From: Bin87 sp965262485
GTDB lineage: Bacteria > Chloroflexota > Dehalococcoidia > Lucifugimonadales > UBA3495
Reading direction: 5' to 3'
DNA length: 64,000 bases
Assembly (NCBI GenBank): GCA_965262485.1
Contig: OZ253540.1
Coordinates: 3,782,001 to 3,846,000 of the forward strand
In this document: in pieces, positions 45,263-53,789 of the stretch
How positions within the stretch are numbered: position 1 is the first letter of the stretch
How the letters are laid out: the number at the start of each line of letters is the position of its first letter
The notes under the pieces: model-generated
The model's input: only the letters and a program-made list of their open reading frames with translations
Told to the model about the DNA's origin: nothing
Databases searched by the model: none
Translations under genes and position numbers: made by a program

Positions 45263-45747
45263 TATAGGGCGCGATTCCGACGCCGGGCGTCCACCAATTC
45301 CTGTTGGCAGTTAGATGAAATTATGACGCAGTCCAGTGGTTTATAACGGGATAAATTCGGAAGCTATGAAACGCCCGCTGCCAGTGCCGCAAATTATAGC
45401 AGTAACCGCCGCCGCCGCTCCGCAGATTAATCGTCAGCAGATGCCCTCTCCTACGCCCCCGGCAGAGCGGACGATGTGATTGACGATCAGTTGCGCCGAA
45501 TGCGCTAGCATTATCGGTTCCGTTTACTTATGGATGATGATGTCATGGGGCCGAAATCCCGGCAAGCGGGAGCCGTTTTACGGCAGCCGGTTTCTAAACC
45601 CCATCTGCTAACCCCGACAGAGTTTGGAAATCGTCTGGATCGTAGGCATGGATATTCCGGTAACGGCGTGCTACTATGCCCCGGATTTGGTCCGCTTACA
45701 AATGAGCGCAGTTCGCTCGGATGCGTGGCGGTCAAGGATGCAGTGAG
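45263..45747. other. Intergenic region upstream of the dead R-M island
   Basis: 485 bp. The minus strand reads TATAAT at 45261-45266. An open frame from 45530 to 45823 shows no recognisable domain and runs into the methyltransferase frame, so I do not call it. No hairpin terminator or repeat family member was found. Confidence 0.4.
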
Positions 45748-45823
45748 ATGCAGGCTACACTGTCCAGTTGTGGGGCGTACCGATTGGACGAACTCTTTTG
45801 CGGTGCCGGCGGCATGGCACTAG

Positions 45824-45998
45824 AGGTCTGGCCGGAAAGCCATTGGCCGGGTTTTGCACTACTCCAAGTAGACGTATTACAGTCGTATGCGGCGTGATAG
45901 TGTATGCAATACGTTTCAAGAACCCATCATTACATCGGTAATCGACGTTAATGAAATAACGGCTTGTGGAGAATCGAGGTTCCCGGCCAGATTTCTAG
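45824..45998. mobile_element. MITE in the methyltransferase gene, CTAG target duplication
   Basis: 175 bp including one copy of the duplicated target. CTAG occurs at 45820-45823 and 45995-45998. Just inside are inverted ends AGGTCTGGCCGGAAA and TTCCCGGCCAGATTT (about 13 of 17 pairs). CTAG fits the YTAR target of the IS5 group, so an IS5-like transposase probably moved it. Excision restores the methyltransferase frame exactly. Confidence 0.85.
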
Positions 45999-46407
45999 GT
46001 GCTTCGCTGGCCGAACACCAAGGTCAGGTGTTCGAGCATGTGTGGGCCACAGACATTGACCGCGACAGTTGTCGTACTATTCGGGGCAACGGAATAGTAC
46101 GGCCGGAACGGGTCAAGGTGAGCGATGTGCGGTCATTGGATTTTGATGCACTGTCGGCGATTGACGGATTGGTATTCGGGTTCCCCTGCAATGATTTCAG
46201 CGCGGTCGGCGAGCGGCGTGGGATAACCGGCGATTACGGAGACCTGTACCAATTCGGCGTGAAGGCACTGAACGCACTGAACCCCAAATTCTTCGTGGCG
46301 GAGAACGTCAGCGGGCTTTCGTCCGTCAATAGGAACAGCGACTTCAAGCGCATCTTGGGAGAATTAGGCAAGGCAGGAACGGGCTACAAGGTGGTGGAAC
46401 ACCTTTA

Positions 46408-47269
46408 GAGCCTGTCTACGATCTTTTCAGGATTAGCACCGTGAAGGCAAGCACCACCATTTGCAGGCTGGTATTGAGCTTTCTTTCGCAGTTCTTCCAG
46501 AGGCGGCGGCACTTCTCCAGCCAGGCGAAAGACCGTTCCACTACCCACCGCTTCGGCAGCACCACGAAGGTGTGCAGTTCGCTGCGTTTCACCACCTCCA
46601 CCGACGCTCCCAGCCGGCTTTGCACCCCAGCGGCAAAGGGTTCCCCAGTGTAACCCCCGTCCACCAGCACGTTCTGCACCTGACTGAGGCCGTCCCGGCG
46701 CCGGTCAAACATCGCCAAAGCCCCAGCCCGGTCGGTGACGTTGGCCGTGGTTATGTGGATCGCATGGGGCAATCCTTGCGTGTCCACCGCGATGTGTCGC
46801 TTGATTCCGGACACCTTTTTGCCCGCGTCATAGCCCTTCTGCTCGGCGGTGTCCGTGTTCTTCACGCTCTGGGAGTCCACGATACAGAAGCTGGTCTGCT
46901 TTTTCCGTCCATTGCTTTGTCGGGCCTCGCCAACCGATTTTTTTTAGGACTTGTTCCAGAATGGAATCCTGCTCCGGGCCGGGCCGCTCGCTCCATTGCC
47001 GGAAATACTGGTAGCAAGTGCGCCAGTTTGGGAAATCCGCGGGCAGCATTCGCCACTGGCAGCCGCTTTTCAAGAGGTACAGTACGCCGCAGAAAACGTC
47101 GTACAAGTCCACGGTGCGGGGCTTGGTCCGGCGGCGGGCCGACTCCAACGTCGGCAGAATCCGGGCGAATTGCTCCCGGCTGATGTCGCTGGGATAGGAA
47201 TGAGACATGATTACCCCTCCCCTGGTGATAGTCTCAACTTAACCTATTTCAGAGATCGTAGACAGGTTC
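46408..47269 (-). mobile_element. Complete IS5-family (IS427-type) insertion sequence
   Basis: 862 bp with inverted ends GAGCCTGTCTACGATCT and AGATCGTAGACAGGTTC and a 3-bp target duplication TTA (46405-46407 and 47270-47272). It carries one transposase region on the minus strand. It is the only complete autonomous element in the window. Confidence 0.92.
46416..47208 (-). CDS. IS5-family transposase, two frames joined at an A8 tract
   Basis: The upstream frame (from ATG 47208, SHSYPSDISREQFARILPTLE) contains the DUF4096-type domain with SGCQWRMLP and RTCYQYFRQW. The downstream frame contains the DDE domain: IVDSQSVKNTD, GYDAGKKVSGIKRHI, VDGGYTGEPF and WVVERSFAWLEKCRRL. The frames join if one A is skipped at the run of eight A residues (46938-46945, minus strand), giving KKSVGEARQSNGRKKQTS. 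Polymerase slippage or ribosomal frameshifting at this tract is the expected control in this group. Confidence 0.88.
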
Positions 47270-47823
47270 TTACAAGTTTGAGCAGTACGGCATCCCGCAG
47301 AAAAGGCACCGATTTGTCATTGTGGGGTTCCGCAATGATTTGGGCATCACGTTCAAGCACCCTGCGCCAGACTACAAGACTCAATCCGCCCGTGCCGCAC
47401 TAGCAGGCATCCCTGCCGACGCCCCCAACAACGAACTGACTGCACAGAGTCTGACAGTGGTGGAGCGATTGAAGAAAATCAAGCCGGGGCAGAACGCTTT
47501 TACTGCCGAATTGCCCGACGAACTCCGCCTAAAAATGCGTAGCAAAGCCAGATTTACCGTAGGCTGTTACCTGACGAACCGTCCTATACGGTGACCGGGA
47601 GCGGCGGCGGCGGCACCCATGTGTATCATTGGGACGAACCGAGAGCATTGACCAACCGAGAGCGAGCCCGTTTGCAGACCTTCCCGGACTGGTACAAGTT
47701 CGAGGGCGGCAAGGAAAGCGTCCGTCGTCAGATAGGCATGGCAGTCCCGCCGATGGGGGCCAAGATAGTTTTTAAGGCGGTTCTGGCTTATCTTGCCGAA
47801 CCGTCTCAAGGAACGTGTTACAG

Positions 47824-48727
47824 ATGATTAGCGAAGACCTTTACAGGGAAGTGCTGTTGGGGCCTGCGGAGGCGGGCGCGACCGAGTTGAGGATCGTGAG
47901 CGGCTACGCAAGTGCGTCGATGGCACACCGGCACCTGCGGGAAGATGCGCTACGGGGAAACCGTGTCAACGTGCAACTCATCTACGGAATGGCTGGAGCA
48001 GACGGCGTTTCTCTCGTTGACGACTCCATGTTCGGCCAATTGCGGGAGCGGGGCCTTTTCCGATGCCACTACCGGATTGAAAGGCCGTCAGTACACGCAA
48101 AAGTGTATGTCTGGATGAACGGGGATACTCCAATCAGGGCGTTCGCGGGAAGTGCCAATTATACGCAACGCAGCTTTTTGGCACCTGCCCAGCAACTGGA
48201 AACGATGGCTGAGGTCAACCCTGAACGTGCGCTTGAGTTCTTTGAAGCGATGTTGCGCGGCTCTTTGGAGATCGACCACGAAGACATTGACGACCACGTT
48301 GCCCTGTTCACGCCCAGGCAGATGCAACCGGAAACACAAGACTGTGTCACGCTGTCGCTGCTGACCAACAGCGGCAAGGTCGGGCTTGAATTGGGGCCAG
48401 AGGCCGGGGCGTAACCCTAACCAGGCATACTTGCGTGTTCCGACAAATATCGCCCAAACCGGCTTCTTCCCCTCTAGAGCCACCCAGTTCACCGTCCTCA
48501 CTGATGACGGATTGAGTTTCATCGCCGTCACTGCTCAAGATGGCGATAAAGCGATACATACACCGGATGGCAATAACATTCTGGGTGAATACTTCCGGCG
48601 AAGGTTGGGGGTTCCGTTGGGTTCATTTATAACCAGACAGCATCTTGAGCGATATGGACGTACTGACGTGGAGTTTTGCAAGCTGGACGACGAAACATTC
48701 CTGATGGATTTCTCTGTTCAGGGATAG
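47824..48727 (+). pseudogene. PLD-type restriction endonuclease (NgoFVII-like), frameshifted
   Basis: ATG 47824 overlaps the methyltransferase stop by ATGA. The first frame holds the phospholipase D-type nuclease site HAKVYVWMNG (His91, Lys93) and GSANYTQRSF. At about 48383 the sequence shifts by +1; the second frame continues LNWGQRPGRNPNQAYLRVP and YFRRRLGVPLGSFITRQHLERYGRTDVEF, the C-terminal specificity domain of NgoFVII-type enzymes. As written, the protein ends early at SGKVGLELGPEAGA, losing DNA recognition. Confidence 0.85.
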
Positions 48728-48736
48728 GGAACTGTT

Positions 48737-49189
48737 ATGGCCGACACGATGCGCCCGGAAGTGCGCTCTCGCGTCATGTCCCGGATTCGCGGGCGGGATA
48801 CCCGGCCGGAGCTGTACATCCGGCGGGCCGTTTGGGGGTAAGGGTTCAGATACAGGCTCCACGTCAAGCGGTTGCCTGGAGCCCCCGACTTGGTGTTAGC
48901 ACAATACGGAGTTGCTTTATTCGTGCACGGATGCTTTTCGCACCAGCACGGTTGCTCAAAGTCAAGTAGGCCATCTTCCAATCGCGATTATTGGGAGCGG
49001 AAACTGGACCGCAATGTGGCTAGGGATGCGGAAAATAAGGCTAAACTGGAACAAATGGGGTGGTTGGTCCTCACAGCTTGGGAATGCAGGCTACAAGAAG
49101 ATGCCACCGTAGTATTGTGCTTGTTGAAAAAGTTGCGCGCGAAACGCCATAAAGCACATAGAGGAGGAGGATGCCAGCGTAGAAGCTGA
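48737..49189 (+). pseudogene. vsr: Very short patch repair endonuclease, nonsense mutation
   Basis: ATG 48737 codes MADTMRPEVRSRVMSRIRGRDTRPE, the Vsr start, then hits TAA at 48839-48841. The same frame continues GFRYRLHVKRLPGAPDLVLAQY, VALFVHGCFSHQHGC and DYWERKLDRNVARDAENKAKLEQ (read in parts), all Vsr landmarks including the catalytic PDLV aspartate. Vsr corrects T:G mismatches from deaminated 5-methylcytosine and normally accompanies a C5 methyltransferase, as here. No restart codon with a ribosome-binding site lies before the nuclease core. Confidence 0.87.
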
Positions 49190-49340
49190 GGGTGCGGAGT
49201 CTGATGACGATTCCGTTGCTGACGGTCAATCGCCCGCCACGGCATGATGCGCTCATCCCCGGTCTGCTCCGGCTCGACCCATTGCCATTACCTGCAAGCC
49301 CACCACCGGCAAAGGAACGCTGCCATACGCTCGCCTGCGC

Positions 49341-49351
49341 TATAATGCGGC
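49341..49351 (+). promoter_or_regulatory. Promoter of nadE, likely leaderless transcript
   Basis: TATAATGCGGC with its last base 1 bp before the ATG at 49353. Transcription 6-7 bp after TATAAT would start at or next to the ATG. No Shine-Dalgarno is present. Confidence 0.55.
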
Positions 49352-49352
49352 A

Positions 49353-51107
49353 ATGCAACGCACTTTCCGGTTGGCCCTGGCCCAATTCAACCCCACCGTG
49401 GGCGATATTGCCGGCAACACAACCCGCATCATCGATCTGATCGACGAGGCGCGGGCGTCCCACGCCGACCTGGTGGCGTTCCCCGAACTGGCCGTAACCG
49501 GCTATCCGCCCGAAGACCTGCTGTTCAAGCCCTCTTTCCTCTCCGAGAACACCGCCGCCGTGGAACGCATTGCCGCCGCCGCCCGAGGCATCGCGGCCAT
49601 CGTCGGTTGTGTCGAGGTGGGCTCCGACATCGCCAACGCCGCCGCCATCATCGACGACCGACGCCTGGTGGACTGGTATCGCAAGATGTACCTGCCCAAC
49701 TACGGCGTGTTCGACGAAGACCGCTATTTCCGTCGCGGCGAAGTTTGCCCCGTCTATATCATCAACGGCGCCACGGTGGGCGTCAATATCTGCGAAGATA
49801 TCTGGTACCCCGTCGGCCCCATCGCCGTGCAGCGCGAGGCCGGCGCCGAAGTCATCGTCAACATCAACGCATCGCCATTCCATGCCGGCAAATCCGCCCA
49901 GCGCGAGCGCATGATCGCCACCCGCGCTGCTGACAACGGCGTGTTCGTAGCCTACCTGAATACCGTGGGAGGGCAGGATGAGCTCGTTTTCGACGGCGCC
50001 AGCATCGTGTGCGCTCCCGACGGCTCGGTGATTTCCCGTGGGCCAGCGTTCGAGGACAAGCTCATCGTCGCCGATCTGGACGTTGAGTCCGTGTTTCGCC
50101 AGCGTCTCCGCGACCCCAAACCCCGCAAAGAGAACCCCAACATCCTGCACGAGGTGGGGCGGGCCCAGGTAACGCCAATTTCCGAACACCACTTTGCCAA
50201 TCGCCGCATTCCCGTCGAATCGCCTCTGTTCCCCAACCTCACCGACGAGGAAGAAGTGTACCAGGCCCTGGTGGTGGGTACACGCGACTACGTCCACAAG
50301 TCGGGATTTCGCGGCGCGCTGATCGGCCTCTCCGGAGGTATTGATTCCGCCCTTACCGCCACCATAGCAGCAGATGCCCTCGGCGCCGAGAACGTGGTGG
50401 GAGTCACCATGCCGTCCCGCTACTCGTCGGAGGGCAGCGTCTCCGATTCCCAGGAACTTGCCGACAACCTCGGCATCAAGCTGTGGCGCATCCCCATCGA
50501 GCCGGCCCACGTTGCCTTCACCGATATGCTGGCCGACCGGTTCGCCGGCGCCGAACCCAACGTCGCCGAGGAGAACGTCCAGGCCCGTATCCGCGGCAAT
50601 GTGCTAATGACCATCTCCAACAAATTCGGCTGGATCGTGCTGACCACTGGCAACAAGAGCGAAATGGCCATGGGCTACGCCACTCTCTACGGCGACATGG
50701 CCGGCGGGTTTGCCGTGCTGAAAGACGTGCCCAAAACCCTGGTTTACGCCCTGAGCCGCTGGCGCAACGCCGGCACCCCCGACGGACAGCCTCTCATTCC
50801 CATTTCCGTGCTGGTCAAACCACCCAGCGCCGAACTGCGCCCCGACCAAACTGACCAGGACACGCTGCCCCCCTACGAGCAGCTCGACCCCATCATCAAA
50901 GCCTACGTTGAGGACGACTATAGCTATGCCGACATGGTGGCTATGGGGCACAAGCCCGACTGGGTGCGGCAGGTCGTAGCCTTCGTTGATCGCAACGAGT
51001 ACAAACGGCGTCAGGCTCCGCCCGGTGTGAAAATTACGCCCCGCGCCTTCGGCAAAGACCGCCGCCTGCCTATCGTAAATCGTTTCCGGCCATTGCCCCC
51101 GGCTTGA
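49353..51107 (+). CDS. nadE: Glutamine-dependent NAD+ synthetase
   Basis: 584 residues, two domains. The N-terminal nitrilase-type glutaminase shows Glu45 (AFPELAVTGYPPEDL), Lys111 (WYRKMYLPNYGVFDE) and Cys147 (GVNICEDIWYP). The C-terminal synthetase has the PP-loop GLSGGIDSAL (about 326-335), TPSRYSSEGS-like MPSRYSSEGS and TTGNKSEMAMGYATLYGDMAG. It converts deamido-NAD to NAD using ammonia channelled from glutamine. The length is typical. Expressed alone from a TATAATGCGGC promoter. Confidence 0.97.
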   Translation: MQRTFRLALAQFNPTVGDIAGNTTRIIDLIDEARASHADLVAFPELAVTGYPPEDLLFKPSFLSENTAAVERIAAAARGIAAIVGCVEVGSDIANAAAIIDDRRLVDWYRKMYLPNYGVFDEDRYFRRGEVCPVYIINGATVGVNICEDIWYPVGPIAVQREAGAEVIVNINASPFHAGKSAQRERMIATRAADNGVFVAYLNTVGGQDELVFDGASIVCAPDGSVISRGPAFEDKLIVADLDVESVFRQRLRDPKPRKENPNILHEVGRAQVTPISEHHFANRRIPVESPLFPNLTDEEEVYQALVVGTRDYVHKSGFRGALIGLSGGIDSALTATIAADALGAENVVGVTMPSRYSSEGSVSDSQELADNLGIKLWRIPIEPAHVAFTDMLADRFAGAEPNVAEENVQARIRGNVLMTISNKFGWIVLTTGNKSEMAMGYATLYGDMAGGFAVLKDVPKTLVYALSRWRNAGTPDGQPLIPISVLVKPPSAELRPDQTDQDTLPPYEQLDPIIKAYVEDDYSYADMVAMGHKPDWVRQVVAFVDRNEYKRRQAPPGVKITPRAFGKDRRLPIVNRFRPLPPA

Positions 51108-51184
51108 AAACCCCGATAGCATATAGCGAATCTATATCGTTCACGCCTCAGCGTCCCCCAATACATTTACAGGAGAGTCACCAA

Positions 51185-51649
51185 ATGGAAATCGAACGCA
51201 AACTGGCCGAGATGGGTCTTACCGTTACCGAACCCAATCCGGCCATTGGCAACTTCGTGCCCGCCGTGCGCACCGGCAACCTGGTGTTCGTATCCGGCAA
51301 CCTGCCCCGATTGCCCGACGGCGCCATGCCTCACACCGGCAAGCTGGGAAGCGAGGTCAGCGTCGAAGAGGGCGCCGCCGCCGCCCGCCAGAGCGCCGTC
51401 AATTGCCTCTCCGCCGCCAAAAGCATAATCGGCGATCTGGACAAGGTGCAACGTGTCGTCAAGCTGCTGGTGATGGTCAACAGCGACCCATCCTTCGACC
51501 AGCAGCCCCTGGTGGGCAACGGCGCGTCCGACCTGCTCGTTGAGCTCTATGGTGAATCCGGACGCCACGCCCGTTCCGCAGTTGGTATGGCCGCCCTCCC
51601 CAGGGGCGCGCCCGTGGAAGTGGAAATGATTCTGGAAGTAGCTGACTAG
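51185..51649 (+). CDS. RidA/YjgF-like protein
   Basis: 154 residues, ATG 51185 after AGGAG. RidA-fold trimeric protein; members remove reactive enamine/imine intermediates. Blocks are KLAEMGLTVTEP, AVRTGNLVFVSGNLPR, GKLGSEVSVEEGAAAARQ and AVGMAALPRGAPVEVEMI. The VxxGR...R catalytic arginine of archetypal RidA (near residue 105) is not evident, and the GxLG pattern points to the Rid6/Rid7-like branch. The longer frame from 51104 lacks family similarity. Confidence 0.85.
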   Translation: MEIERKLAEMGLTVTEPNPAIGNFVPAVRTGNLVFVSGNLPRLPDGAMPHTGKLGSEVSVEEGAAAARQSAVNCLSAAKSIIGDLDKVQRVVKLLVMVNSDPSFDQQPLVGNGASDLLVELYGESGRHARSAVGMAALPRGAPVEVEMILEVAD

Positions 51650-51660
51650 CCGCCCGGAGA

Positions 51661-52215
51661 TTAGGATTCCAGAATGTCCCGCACGGGGCAGGTAAAGCCC
51701 GGCAGAACATCCTCGCCGTCCAGCGTATCGTCAATAGCGAGCAGCCTGGTAGGCCCGTTGGCCTGGCGCACCCGGATAGTCTGCGTTTCCGGGTTAATCA
51801 CCAGGGCCATGCGCGCGCCGTAATACAACCACATAATAGCCTTATTATCGACGTTTTCTTCCTTGTCGCTGGGGGACACGATCTCAACCACCAGGTCAGG
51901 CAGGACGGGGCAATACCCCCTGATTTCGGTATCCAGCGACAGGCGTTCGGCGGAAACGTAGGCAACATCGGGTTCACGCACCGTATCCGGATTTCGTTCC
52001 AGCAGCACGCCGCTGTCGGAACCGAACACCCGTCCCAGCCGCTGAGGGCGGACGTGTATCCAAAGCACAGCCCCTAGAGCTACTGCAATCTCGCCGTGTT
52101 TCAATCCTGCCGGAGTAGTTTCGTACAGCACCCCCTGGACCAATTCACCCCGCACGCCTTCACTGTACAGGCGCAGCAGGTCATCGGCAGTTAGCAACGT
52201 TGGTTTAGTGGTCAT
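51661..52215 (-). CDS. Uma2-family putative endonuclease
   Basis: 184 residues of the Uma2 (DUF820) PD-(D/E)XK superfamily. LTADDLLRLYSEGVRGELVQGVLYE, then REPDVAYVSAERL and LPDLVVEIVSPSDKEENVDNK provide the acidic residues (Asp in EPDV, Glu in VEIVSP, Lys in the NK helix), followed by GARMALVINPETQTI. Uma2 genes are greatly expanded in Cyanobacteria and Chloroflexota; their role is unsettled. ATG overlaps the stop of the upstream NYN gene by 4 bp, indicating an operon. Confidence 0.85.
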   Translation of the reverse strand: MTTKPTLLTADDLLRLYSEGVRGELVQGVLYETTPAGLKHGEIAVALGAVLWIHVRPQRLGRVFGSDSGVLLERNPDTVREPDVAYVSAERLSLDTEIRGYCPVLPDLVVEIVSPSDKEENVDNKAIMWLYYGARMALVINPETQTIRVRQANGPTRLLAIDDTLDGEDVLPGFTCPVRDILES

Positions 52216-52865
52216 AATTGCCGTTCCTCTGTGCCATCTTTACGCATGGGCCTGGTTGACAAGTCAAGTCCTACCGCATTGCGCGCCGATACCGGTTCCT
52301 GTCCAATGCGGGGCGTAGTCGTATAGGTGATAGCGTCGTAATAATCATCCAGCGGCACGAATACCCCGTTGGTTTCCACCCATTCCCGCATTCGCGTATT
52401 GGCCGAATGTTCCCATGACAACACTTCCACCTGCCAGCCCCGCCGGTGCATCCGCTCCAGCGTCCGGTGAAAGCCCCGGCCTTCGTTGTAGCCGGCGCCA
52501 TCGCCCGTCAACAGCGCCACGATACCGGGATTATCGCTGTAATCAACCGTATCCTCCAGCATCCGTAGCTGAAGCCAGTAATCGGGGGTTTCCTGCTCCC
52601 CTCGGCCGGGTTCGCCTCGATCATATAGATGGACTTCCACCCCGGTGCGGCGCAGTTCGTTCCACAGCATACTCAATGCCGGCGGAATCGAACCGGCAGC
52701 CAACGCCTTCCCCAAGGGACGGTCAGCGTGGGCCAGGCGCAACAGGCTCTCAAAGTCAATACGTACCCGGTGGCGAGCATTGGCATCGCCGTTACGCTCC
52801 TCGGCCAGGTCCTGGGCCGCATGGAAAATGTTCGAATTGTCCAAGTACACGAACACGCCGCTCAA
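52212..52865 (-). CDS. NYN-domain (LabA-like) putative ribonuclease
   Basis: 217 residues. It begins SGVFVYLDNSNIFHAAQDL, where YLDNSN is the PIN/NYN metal site. Acidic residues recur in ETPDYWLQLRMLED (about 106) and ALLTGDGAGYNEGRGFHRTLE (Asp ~126), and GWQVEVLSWEHSAN is the NYN beta4 region. The SGDxDF motif of typical NYN proteins reads TGDGAGY, a variation that may change metal binding. It is co-transcribed with the Uma2 gene. Confidence 0.83.
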   Translation of the reverse strand: MSGVFVYLDNSNIFHAAQDLAEERNGDANARHRVRIDFESLLRLAHADRPLGKALAAGSIPPALSMLWNELRRTGVEVHLYDRGEPGRGEQETPDYWLQLRMLEDTVDYSDNPGIVALLTGDGAGYNEGRGFHRTLERMHRRGWQVEVLSWEHSANTRMREWVETNGVFVPLDDYYDAITYTTTPRIGQEPVSARNAVGLDLSTRPMRKDGTEERQL

Positions 52866-52918
52866 TTCAAAACCCCTCCAAATGCGTTCACTGGCGAGAT
52901 GCTGTTGAGACCAGTGTA

Positions 52919-53659
52919 CTACACGCCAGTCTCTCGCATCTCCGTTGCCGTCTCCTTGTAGGAAAACACCGCGAACAGCGGATCCGAAGGCGGCGAGTCG
53001 TCAGCGTTGGCCAACCCGCCCCGCACCCCAGCCAGTCCTCCGGCGTGGTGCATATACGACGATACCAGCTCGATGTGGTCTTCGTCGTTAGTCCCTCTCC
53101 ACACCCTCACCGCCTTGGTGGGGAAGCACCGGTTGGAAAACGAAACCACAAATACCCCACCCGACCGCAGTGTCCTGGAAACTTCCGAGAACACATCCAG
53201 CGGGCGGGTCAGGTACTGCACCGACACCGTGATCACCACGGCATCGAAGGATTCATCATCGAAGGGCAGCGATGGGTCGGCGTTGATGTCCCGCAGGACG
53301 TATTCGGTCAGTTGCGGGTTGTCGGCCATCTCGGCAGCGTTCATACCCAGACCCACGATCCGTTTGCGCGGGTGATCGTCGGGCCAGTGGGTTCGCCAGC
53401 TGCTCATCAGGTCCAGCACTTCGGCCTGCTCCGGTATCAACCGCCGGAACAGCTTGCCCACCGCGTCAATGGCCCCGTCGTCGATGTGAACCACCAGCCG
53501 CGGCATCGTGTAAAACTCGGCGTCATTGCTATCGTCTTCCCGCTGGAAAAACTCCGGCGGGAAACTCCTGGGATCCATTGCCAAGTTCAACCTCCTGATG
53601 AGACCGATGTCGCCGGCCCGCTCCGGGAATATAATTTGTTCAAATTCAGAGCGGTTCAT
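52919..53659 (-). CDS. SAM-dependent methyltransferase
   Basis: 246 residues, class I Rossmann methyltransferase. EVLDLMSSWRTHWP is motif I, unusual in lacking the GxGxG loop and matching the DLMSSWVSHLP-type branch found in many plant and bacterial homologues. YVLRDINADPSLPFDDESFDAVVITVSVQYL spans motifs II-IV, and LRSGGVFVVSFSNRCFP motif VI. The branch has unknown substrates. It lies upstream of the NYN-Uma2 pair on the same strand with a 53-bp gap, so may lead that operon. Confidence 0.82.
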   Translation of the reverse strand: MNRSEFEQIIFPERAGDIGLIRRLNLAMDPRSFPPEFFQREDDSNDAEFYTMPRLVVHIDDGAIDAVGKLFRRLIPEQAEVLDLMSSWRTHWPDDHPRKRIVGLGMNAAEMADNPQLTEYVLRDINADPSLPFDDESFDAVVITVSVQYLTRPLDVFSEVSRTLRSGGVFVVSFSNRCFPTKAVRVWRGTNDEDHIELVSSYMHHAGGLAGVRGGLANADDSPPSDPLFAVFSYKETATEMRETGV

Positions 53660-53789
53660 CCTCCCCTCACCCTAACCCCTCTCCCGTCGGGAGAGGGGTT
53701 AGTTGTACTCTTTGGCTTCGTTTCCCTCTCCCTCCGGGAGAGGGCCAGAGCCTGCCCCGTACTTGATACGGGGGTGAGGGCGGAACCCA
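53660..53789. repeat. Family C hairpins with the A-family palindrome
   Basis: CCCCTCTCCCGTCGGGAGAGGGG (53677-53699) and CCCTCTCCCTCCGGGAGAGGG (53725-53745) form two hairpins, followed by CCCCGTACTTGATACGGGG (53756-53774), a palindrome also inside family A and B elements. They lie between the methyltransferase and the amidohydrolase upstream of it. Confidence 0.75.

Larger units (their letters stand above)
45748..47827 (+). pseudogene. DNA (cytosine-5) methyltransferase, triply disrupted
   Basis: Frame pieces rebuild a C5 methyltransferase of about 345 residues. Piece 1 has motif I RLDELFCGAGGMAL (45781-45822). Piece 2 (45998-46407) has GASLAEHQGQVFEHVWATDID, the catalytic FGFPCNDFSAVGERRG and FFVAENVSGL. 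Piece 3 (47273 on) has motif VIII YGIPQKRHRFVIVGFR. Piece 4 has YTVTGSGGGGTHVYHW and RALTNRERARLQTFPDWYKF (motifs IX-X). A 175-bp MITE splits 1 from 2, an IS splits 2 from 3, and a one-base loss near 47550 shifts 3 to 4. Removing both insertions restores the joins GGMALGASLA and VVEHLYKFEQYGIPQ. Confidence 0.93.

Noticed and set aside
45530..45823. An open frame upstream of the methyltransferase pseudogene
   Set aside because: No domain is seen, its end overlaps motif I of the methyltransferase in another frame, and composition does not support coding. It could hold a controller gene remnant, but nothing supports that.
23662..48841. Recoding of TAA as a sense codon, suggested by two genes cut by single TAA codons
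   Set aside because: copA and other intact genes end normally at TAA, so genome-wide recoding is excluded; local mutation or error is simpler.
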